Below, one piece after another: positions 56,841 to 64,000 of a stretch of 64,000 nt of DNA. The position numbers and the translations under genes are program-made. The notes below the pieces were generated by a model, which saw only the letters and a list, made by a program, of their open reading frames with translations, ran no database searches and was not told the origin of the DNA. The stretch spans positions 124,001 through 188,000 of the forward strand of contig JAFEKR010000019.1 in NCBI GenBank assembly GCA_019022495.1, given 5' to 3'. The stretch is from Epichloe hybrida. Its lineage: Eukaryota; Ascomycota; Sordariomycetes; Hypocreales; Clavicipitaceae. Position 1 is the stretch's first letter; every line of letters starts with the position of its first letter.

Positions 56841-57858
56841 TATAGATATTTACTAGCCTTCTAAGTCTAGGATAAACTTTTTAATATAATCTCCTAAGAT
56901 TATTTTTAAGAGGTAAATCCTATCTAATGTTTATAGGTAATAGGCTCTAGAGACTAGCGCGTGTTTGTGAATTCAAAATAGTTTATTTTACCTTATTATA
57001 AGTTTCTTTATAGTAAATATATTAATATTCCTTTAGATATTATATACTAGGATAAGATCCCCTAGTTTTAATTAATCTTTTCTAAGAGAAGTAGCTTAGT
57101 TCTTATTAGTTTAGTTTATAAGGCATTGCCTAAACTCTAATACTTTTTTCCTTACTTTCTTAATATCCTTAGCTTTCCTTTTAAGCATCTAGACCTATAC
57201 CTTAAATAAGTCTTATCTAGAAGTAATTACATCCTAATTAATTAGTCTCTAGGTTAGGAATTTTACTTCTAGTGGCAAAATTAGCTCCTATTTATAAATT
57301 AAATAAAAGGCAGACTTCCTATGTAATTCTTAGATAGCGGTATAGTCTATAAGGAGGGCTTTATTAAGATACTTTAACTATTACCTATTTAATCCTCCTA
57401 GCTTTACTAGAGTAAATATAAGGGACTAATATCTAGCTTTAATAGGTGAGTTTGCTTTTAGGTTATACCTAGATATCTAAATCCCTATAATGCTAATATT
57501 TACTAGTGCTTCTTTAAGGTTTCCTTGTATTTCTAGGCCTCTATTATAGACTACAAAGCGGAAAAGCCTAAATTTACTAATTAAGGAAGAAAGGAACTTC
57601 CTAATTACTAGTATTATTATATTCCTAACTAGCGTAGCCTCTACCTATCTAGTTAGGTTACACCTAGCTTCTAAGAGATACTTATATCTGTAATTAATTA
57701 GAAAATACTAAGTGTTAATATAAATCTTGCTTATTAGGTTCCCTAGTGTGTCTAGCACTAAAAGTTCTTGTAGTTACTAAGGCATGAATTTCTAATATAT
57801 CTTATAGCACGCTAATATCTCTTAAGCTATATTCTAGCCACTTTAACTCCTATTGAAA
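56840..57858 (-). mobile_element. Ty3/gypsy retrotransposon relic, integrase end of pol
   Basis: Read on minus from about 57840 down, broken frames give LEARCNLTR*VEA, FRFVVYNRGLE, GNLKEALVNI, KANSPIKARY and LPLEVKFLT*RLIN*D, where the stops replace Trp. This is the core and C-terminal part of a gypsy-class integrase. It is followed by LKLGDLILVYN and LDGIYLLKIILGDYIKKF (with a repaired-looking order), the tail typical of fungal gypsy pol. Every frame has several stops, so the element is dead. Its reverse transcriptase half is not adjacent; it is cut off at 57858 where the copia LTR starts, and may lie beyond the right end of the window. Confidence 0.7.
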
Positions 57859-58667
57859 TGTAGGGAGCTAGTTGCCAGCTAGCAACAGCTGTATAAGTGT
57901 AGCTTCTATGGTCGGGGACTAATAGAGCCACTACGTTGAATATTTAACGTAACGCAACGGAAGGTTTTAGCAGTTATTAACTAATTAAATTCAATCTAGA
58001 TGACTTTTACGATATCTTATATACTAATAGAATTGATTTTAGTGACGTTATATAGGCAATGCGGCTGTTAGATTAAGAGGCCTAGCTATCTAGCTAGATT
58101 AAAAAGATCTTCTTCCTCTTATATACTTACTAACTGTATTAGTAAATCTAGACCACTAAAGAGGTCTTATAGGCTACTTTTTATTTTCTATAAAATTCAT
58201 TTGTATGTAAAATCCAAAAAATCAACTCACCACTATATAAACTAGCAACCTGTATGCACTAAATTTTAGTCTAAAAAATATTCCTATATAAAATAAAAGC
58301 CCTATCTTCTAGCTTTAATTTGCTATATATAAGACTTTTGTATAACCTCTAGTTAAAGAGAAAATCGCTATTAAAGATAGCTATAGGGTAACTTGCTTAC
58401 GTTACCCTAGCTTACCTAATTACTAGTGGCGCTGTGGTTATAGCTACGCTTGTAGCCATAACGTAATTAAATAATTCACAATTAACAATTAATTTAGATT
58501 AGTCATTCACACAGTTAGTCGTAGCTGTTAATAGCTGCGATGTAGCTATTAATAGCTACTTTTGCGACTGTTAACAGCTGCAGTGTAGCTATTAGGCTTG
58601 CAATGCAAGCTAGTAATAGAAAGGTTCTTTAACTAGAAAGGGCTAAAAATAAGACTTATTTTTAACA
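57859..58667 (-). repeat. Probable 3' LTR of the copia relic
   Basis: The stretch starts TGTAGGGAGC and ends TTTTTAACA on plus, i.e. TG...CA on either strand, and directly follows the polypurine tract of the element. Its length would be about 809 bp. It contains two islands of near-normal composition (57859-57990 and 58395-58640), whereas the rest is RIP-like. Without the partner LTR the limits remain inferred. Confidence 0.55.
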
Positions 58668-61600
58668 CCCCCTTTACAAAAGAATTACATATAAGCTAAT
58701 TAAAAGCGTACAAAGTAATATAGGGTAAATAAGAACTTTTTAGATAAAAATAGATAAAAGGGAAAAACAGGAAATAATAAAAGACCCCCTTTTTGAATTC
58801 CTAGCTATTATTAAATATAGCTCCCTTTTTAGCGTTATTTTTAGTTCCCTATTAAAGGGATTTAGTTATTAGTTTTTAGTGATTATTAAGCCCTAAGAGC
58901 CTAACAAAAGCCTAATAAAGAGGCCTAGATAACAGTTTTATTAGGCTATCTGCAGGCATTAACTTCATATCTAGATATTCAATCTTAGCTAAACCCTCTA
59001 AAACCTATTGCCTAATATAGTTAAACTTTAGTAAGGTATGCTTTGTATAGCTATGTAAGGCAGGGTTATAGGCAGTGGTTATAGCGCCTTAATTATCGCA
59101 ATATATCTAGATAGGGGGAGAAATAGGGGTTTTTAGCTCCTTAAATAAGCCCTAAAGCCACTATAGCTCCTAGAAGGTCTCGTAAATAGCATTAGCTTTA
59201 GCTTCTAATGTTAATAAAGCTATTGTACTAGCTTTCTTTAATTTCTAGCTAATAGGTCTGCTAGCTAGCTTAAATAGATAAGCATAGGTTAATTTAGAGG
59301 TCTTTTTATCCCCTATAAAATCACTATCATAATAACCTATTAGGCTTTTGCTAGCTATACCTTTAAGGTCTCCCCTATAGATTATAGCAAGGAATTTAGT
59401 CCCTAATAAGTACTTAAGCAAGTTTTTAGCTGCTTTTAGGTGCTCTATATAGGGCCTAGCTAGTGCTATAGATAGCCACTAAAGTGTAAAGGCTATGTCT
59501 AGCCTTATAAGTAACATTAGGTATATTATAGTCCCTATAATACACTAATAGAGCTTAATTTCGCTAGCTATTAAAAGCTTAGTAGTCTGCGTAGCTAAAA
59601 CGCCTAGCTAAAGAGGTATACTAATAGGCTTACTATCTAGCATATTAAATCAATTTAAAGCCTCTAAGATATACTAAGATTAATGAATTTTCAGGACCCT
59701 TTTAGGTCTATCTTATATGATTTAAACCCCTAAGAAGAATTTAGCTAGCCCTTTATCTTCTATTAGATAGACTTTATAAAGTTTCTTTTTAAGTCTTTAG
59801 ATATAGGGTAAATCCGGTCTAATTAGAAGGCAGTTATTTACGTACGTGATAATAAAGGTTTTAGTAGAGGAATTATAGAATATAGCTAGGTTAGAAATTA
59901 GAGGGCTAAATCCTAGGGACTTTAGCACTACAATTAGTGCTTGTTGCCACTCCCTTAAGCTTTGTTTTAAGCCATATAAAGATTTTTATAATAGAATTAC
60001 TTAATCTTTAGAGGGTTTATAGCTAAAACTTTTAGCTAATTTAGCTAATTTAGGATTTGCTTCAAGGAATTCAATAAATCCGTCTAGAATAACTATATAA
60101 ATCTATTATTATAGCTTACTATTAAGAAAAGCTCCTATAAAATCGACCTGTTTGATTTCCTAGTTATTCTAAGCCACTAGGGCTAGTAAAATCCTCTAGC
60201 TAGGGGGAATGCTTGTGGCTGCAAAGGTCTCTAGATAATCTAAGCCTTTGATTTACATAAATCCCTTAGCAATGAGTTAGGCCTTGTATTTTAAAGGATT
60301 ATTTTCTTTATCCTTTTTAAGCTTATAAATAAGCCTATTCTTTAGTACTTTTTAGCCCTTAAGTACTTAGTCTTTCCCTATAAATTTAAAAGTACTAGCC
60401 TTTAGAAGCTATTTGTATTCCTTATATATAGCTTCTATCTATTTATCCCTTTTAGGGCTAGATATAGCTTGCTTCTAGGTCTTAGGTTTAGGGCTATTAG
60501 GGTTGTTTTCCTTTAGCTTTTCCTATACCTTAAAGTAGATTTCTTTTATAAAATCTAGAGAAAAAGGGGAACTAATATTAACATCCATGGGGTTAATATT
60601 AGGGTTAAAGTCGGTAATTTTATCAAAATCAAGGTCCGGAGTCAAAATCTGATTTCCTAGTGAAGTTACGGGCGTGGCCTCCTCTAAGGCCTCTGGAATT
60701 GGTTCCTTAGGGGGTTGTACAGGCCCTATAGGGTGTTTTTCTTAACCTATAGGGGGACCTCCTATGTTATCTATAGGGTAATCCTTTAAACCTTAATTTA
60801 GATCTTGATTTTCTAAATCATTTTCCCCCTCTAAAGGGTTATCCCTTATAGAAAGCCTAGGTAATCCTTTAGAGATAGGACCTATAGGCTTTATAATCTT
60901 AATAAAGCTAGTCTTTGTAACTAGCCTTTTAGAGGGGATGTACACTAGGTAGGTGTTAGAACCTAGTGTAACTAATAACCTTCTAGGGATAGTTCTAGCT
61001 GCTAACTTCTAGGCTTTAGGTTATTTTTCTAGGGGGATTAGAATCTTATAGTAAGATCCTATGGCTCTAATACTGCTAATATTAGTTATATAGGGCTGAT
61101 TTAGCTCCCTAGCTAGTAGTTATTTAGGGCTTTTATCCTTTGTGGTATTAGTAGTTATATTAACTAGGTTAATAACTATAGGTAATACAAAACACCATAG
61201 ATATAAGGGTAATTTTGCCCACTAGATAATAGCCCTTAATTAATCTAGAATAGTACGAATAGAACGCTTTGCTAATCTATTTTGCTTATAGATATAGGGA
61301 CTAGAAGTTGTAAATTTAATCCCTTTAGAATTTAACTAGGTTTAATAACTAGAATTGATTTCTTAGCCCCCATTAAAGTGAAGGTGCCTAGGATATTAAC
61401 CTAGTTGATTTTTAAGCCCTCTAAAGAAGCCCTTAATAGCCCTATAAACAGTTAGGCCTTCCTTATTAGGTAATAAGAACACTCACTTATATCTAGTTTT
61501 TTAATTAACTAGAAATAAGCAAATTAACTGTTTATTGTATAGTATAGGGCTGATTTTTAGCGTATCCCCCTCTATTTAATCTAGAGCTCTAGGGGGGTTA

Positions 61601-62427
61601 GGGATAGCTAATTTCCTAGGTCTTCTAACTACCTTAGATTAATCATAAGCTATACATTTAAAGTCTTTATCCTTAATTTTAGAAAAATCAGGGATTCCTT
61701 TAGTTATAAGGCTTATTTTCTTTAGCAAAGGAAGCCCTAGGTGCCCTAATTATACATGCCATAGGCTAGCTAGTTCTAGTAACTTTTGATATTAAAGGTC
61801 TTTAGGGCCTGAATTAGGGTCTAGATTTAGGTCTAGATTAGGGCCCTCTCTGTTAGTCCCCTGCTAGGCCCCTTAAGAATCACAGGCCTCTTAGGCAGGT
61901 ATTAAGGACCTTTTTCCTTTACTAAGGCCCTCTAACACCCCTAAATCTATATCTTTAGATTTATAAGGGACCTAACCTAGGGCTATAGGCATTGGAGAAG
62001 GGACTAAATCCCCTAAATCATCCCGTATAACTTCTTTAATATCATCATTATTTTCGTCGATTTCAGCGATTTTGTCCAAATTAGAAGCCTAATCTAGCTT
62101 TTTAGAGGGAATTTAAACCTCTATAGGGTAGCTAATCGGATAGCTATAACCCCTAAAGCTAGAATAGGTAAAAGGTTAAATATAATGAGATTTTTTACAA
62201 GGCCCTTTATATAACGTTAGTGTAAATTGGTTTTTAACGTAAAAGAAAAAACCATGTTTTTCTATATCTAAGGCAGCAATATAAGACCTATCTTTAAGAT
62301 AAAGATGGTTTTTTATAAAGCAACCGCTAGATATATAGTGAATAAGGCCACTAACTATATTAACATTAAGCTAAGGAAAATATAGAGTGTCCTTTAGCAC
62401 TAAGGTCCTATATTTATTAGGTTTCTT

Positions 62428-62778
62428 TTAATATAAGACCTCAAAAACAGCACTACTATGACTCTTAGGATAAATAGGACTACCACTAGTTATAATAGGG
62501 TTGGATTCCCCCTTCTTAAAAGGGGTATAATCCCTAAAGACTTCCCTAGAATTAACTATATATACGGTTAAACCTATATTATATAATAGGGCCTTTTTTA
62601 TATCTTTACTGTAATAATTAAAACCATTTAAGGTATTAATTTCTTGTTTTTTATTATCCAAATCACTAGAGCTAGAATTAGAGCTACTATCGCTAGAGCT
62701 CTTATAACTAGTCTTGTAATTACTAGGTTTCTTATATGGATTAAGTGCTCTGTTAGAAAGGTTATAATTTCCTAGCAT
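62428..62778 (-). pseudogene. Open fragment of the copia gag-protease region
   Basis: This is the longest surviving frame of the copia relic, 116 codons. A Ser-rich linker (SYKSSSDSSSNSSSSDL) is followed by NIGLTVYIVNSREVFRDYTP and ITSGSPIYPKSHSSAVFEV, the region around the copia aspartic protease. The catalytic Asp position reads NIGLTVYIVN rather than a D(S/T)G motif, so it is not active. Confidence 0.7.
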
Positions 62779-63671
62779 AAAAGAACCCTTTGTAAGTTCT
62801 TTAGTATCCTTTTTATCTAATTTTTAACCCTTTTGCTTCTTTTTCTTCTTATTAGAATTAGAAAAGCCCTTATTTTCTTTAGAGCTTTCTTTCTTCTTCT
62901 TCTAACCTTTAGGGGCCTTCTCTTTATCTTTAGCACCCTTTTCTAGGTCTTTAGCCCTATAATTTAGGGCTTTAGCTACCGTAAATGACTTATCCCTCTG
63001 TTTAGCTAGAAGGTCTGCTATTAGAAATTTAAGATTTAGGGCTTCTAGGGGGACCCCTATAGCCCTATTTGTACACATGCTAAATCATTGCCTCTTAGCC
63101 CACTAAGGGAAGGTTGATTTTAGGGATTAAAGATATTAATTAACCTAATCTATAGGATTAATTAGGACCCCTAAAATCGATAATCTAGCTAGTAGATTAT
63201 TAAAGACCGCATTAAAGGCTTCTAAAGTCCCCTTAAATCTATGAAAATTCAGGTTATAAAATTCAGAATATAGGGACCCCCTTTGGATTTTAACGCTATA
63301 TGAATATTGCCTAATAAGTAAATTATAGGCTTCTTTAGGTAATTTTTGCTAAGTTATAGCGGCTTAGGGGCCTTCCGTATAACTATCCCTTAGTAACATA
63401 AGGATAATAGCTTAGTTAGCGTCCCCTAGCACCCTAGAAATATCTGGATTATCTAGAAAATTAGGCATGCCTAAAGCTCTAAATTAGATAGCTAAGGCTT
63501 GTTTCCATTAATCAAAATTTTCAGCTCCTTTAAGCTTAGCAGTCTTAGGGAAGCTATAAACCCTCTTATTAAATTCCTTAATAATTAAATTATTAAAGGC
63601 AGCTTATACAGAGCTAGATTCAGGTGCCTTATCTTAAATAGGCTACTAAATTTGCTGCTAACAGAGCTTTG

Positions 63672-63760
63672 TACTACACTACACTACATACTACACTACA
63701 AGGAGATTTTTCTACTACATGTAGTATTTGTAGTATTTTGTAGTATTTGTAGTATTTTGT
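63672..63760. repeat. Inverted TACTACA / TGTAGTA repeat
   Basis: The left arm (63672-63700) is made of TACTACA-like units and the right arm (63712-63760) of their complement TGTAGTA, separated by 11 bases. The whole could fold back into an imperfect hairpin. It lies just outside the gag start of the copia relic. Confidence 0.7.
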
Positions 63761-63775
63761 TATATTTAGTAATAT

Positions 63776-63805
63776 AATAGCTTATAATAGCTTATAATAG
63801 CTTAT
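63776..63805. repeat. 10-bp tandem repeat (AATAGCTTAT) x3
   Basis: Three perfect head-to-tail copies of AATAGCTTAT in the AT-rich block. Confidence 0.85.
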
Positions 63806-63840
63806 AAATTTATTAGCTATTAGTATTAATAAGTATTTCC

Positions 63841-64000
63841 TTTAAGTAAAAATCATATATATAAGTAAAAAAGCTATAAAGAAGTAAGTTATAGTTATAA
63901 TAACTTACTTATAAACTCACTTCTATAAAAATCCCTCTCTTTTAAGTAAAAATTATATATTTAAGTAAGAAAGCTATAAAGAAGTTACTTATAGTTATAA
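63841..64000. repeat. 100-bp period direct repeat at the window end
   Basis: A segment starting TTTAAGTAAAAATCATATAT at 63841 returns at 63941 with a few changes and contains AAGCTATAAAGAAGT in both copies. The second copy is cut by the window end, so a longer tandem array may continue. Confidence 0.75.

Larger units (their letters stand above)
57859..63670 (-). mobile_element. Ty1/copia retrotransposon relic, RIP-inactivated
   Basis: Read on minus, gag comes first: KLKGAENFD*WKQAL at 63481-63540, then the protease region (GLTVYIVNSREVF, near 62560), integrase (HFNGG at 61370), reverse transcriptase (WQQALIVVLKSLGFSPLI; YVNN at 59832-59843) and RNase H (GYYDSDFIGDKKTSKL, KKASTIALLTLEAKA; about 59150-59345). 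The order protease-integrase-RT-RNase H defines copia. Stops replace Trp throughout, and the RT YVDD box reads YVNN. A purine-rich tract (AAAGGGGG on minus, 58668-58675) precedes the 3' LTR. The 5' LTR was not found inside the window, so the right-hand limit is approximate. Confidence 0.85.
51538..64000. other. AT-rich, RIP-type mutated block (transposon graveyard)
   Basis: From about 51538 the composition changes within a few dozen bases from normal to strongly AT-rich, full of TA steps (ctataa, ttataa), and stays so to the window end. Almost no frame exceeds 70 codons. Where old coding can be read (minus strand, 56.8-63.6 kb), tryptophan TGG is replaced again and again by TAG and aspartate GAT/GAC by AAT/AAC, the C-to-T (G-to-A) pattern of RIP. 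51.54-56.8 kb shows no readable element. Confidence 0.85.

Noticed and set aside
59832..59843. Functional copia polymerase
   Set aside because: The active-site aspartates are replaced and the frame has many stops, so the element is inactive.
63669..64000. CRISPR-like array at the window end
   Set aside because: The repeats are direct or inverted AT-rich units in a fungal genome, with no regular spacers.

Overview
This window is nuclear DNA of a filamentous ascomycete (Pezizomycotina; the proteins look most like Sordariomycetes, probably Hypocreales, but I cannot name a species). The evidence is short introns with GT-AG or GC-AG ends and CTAAC-like branch sites, fungal versions of housekeeping genes, and a transposon-filled AT-rich block mutated in the way caused by repeat-induced point mutation (RIP).

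Layout. 1-3.1 kb holds no gene I can support. 3.1-10.0 kb: an SDR/epimerase-like protein, a small conserved fungal protein, a two-CBS protein (minus) and a mitochondrial phosphate carrier. 11.3-17.4 kb: a CreB-type deubiquitinase, YOS1 (minus) and ALG12. 18.1-25.3 kb: adenylate cyclase (minus). 26.4-30.4 kb: a GH13 alpha-glucosidase and an RTC4-like nuclear protein (minus). 31-35.3 kb: dynamitin, the small subunit of molybdopterin synthase (cnxG type) and a secreted lipase. 36.4-41.2 kb: an unrecognised basic protein with a frame break (minus) and a damaged DUS4. 41.5-49.6 kb: SEC10 (minus), NUS1, an AlkB-like dioxygenase (minus) and TRM5. From about 51.54 kb to the end the base composition drops abruptly to AT-rich DNA that codes for nothing intact. 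Inside it I can read two RIP-killed LTR retrotransposons on the minus strand: the end of a Ty3/gypsy pol (about 56.84-57.85 kb) and most of a Ty1/copia element (about 57.86-63.67 kb). The copia element appears to be inserted into the gypsy one.

How the genes relate. Several gene pairs are divergent and share promoters: adenylate cyclase/alpha-glucosidase, YOS1/ALG12, SEC10/NUS1 and AlkB/TRM5. YOS1, ALG12, NUS1 and SEC10 all serve the secretory and dolichol-glycosylation pathway, and CreB and adenylate cyclase both belong to carbon-source signalling. I see no evidence of one co-regulated cluster or of a secondary-metabolite cluster.

Most notable: five loci between 33.6 and 49.6 kb show apparent lesions (a decayed ORF, a frame break, an internal deletion in DUS4, an in-frame stop in the AlkB gene, a lost C-terminus in TRM5), while genes at 3-32 kb look intact. 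This may reflect decay towards the heterochromatic block or assembly error. No clearly new biological system was found. All exon boundaries were read by eye from splice signals and reading-frame continuity.
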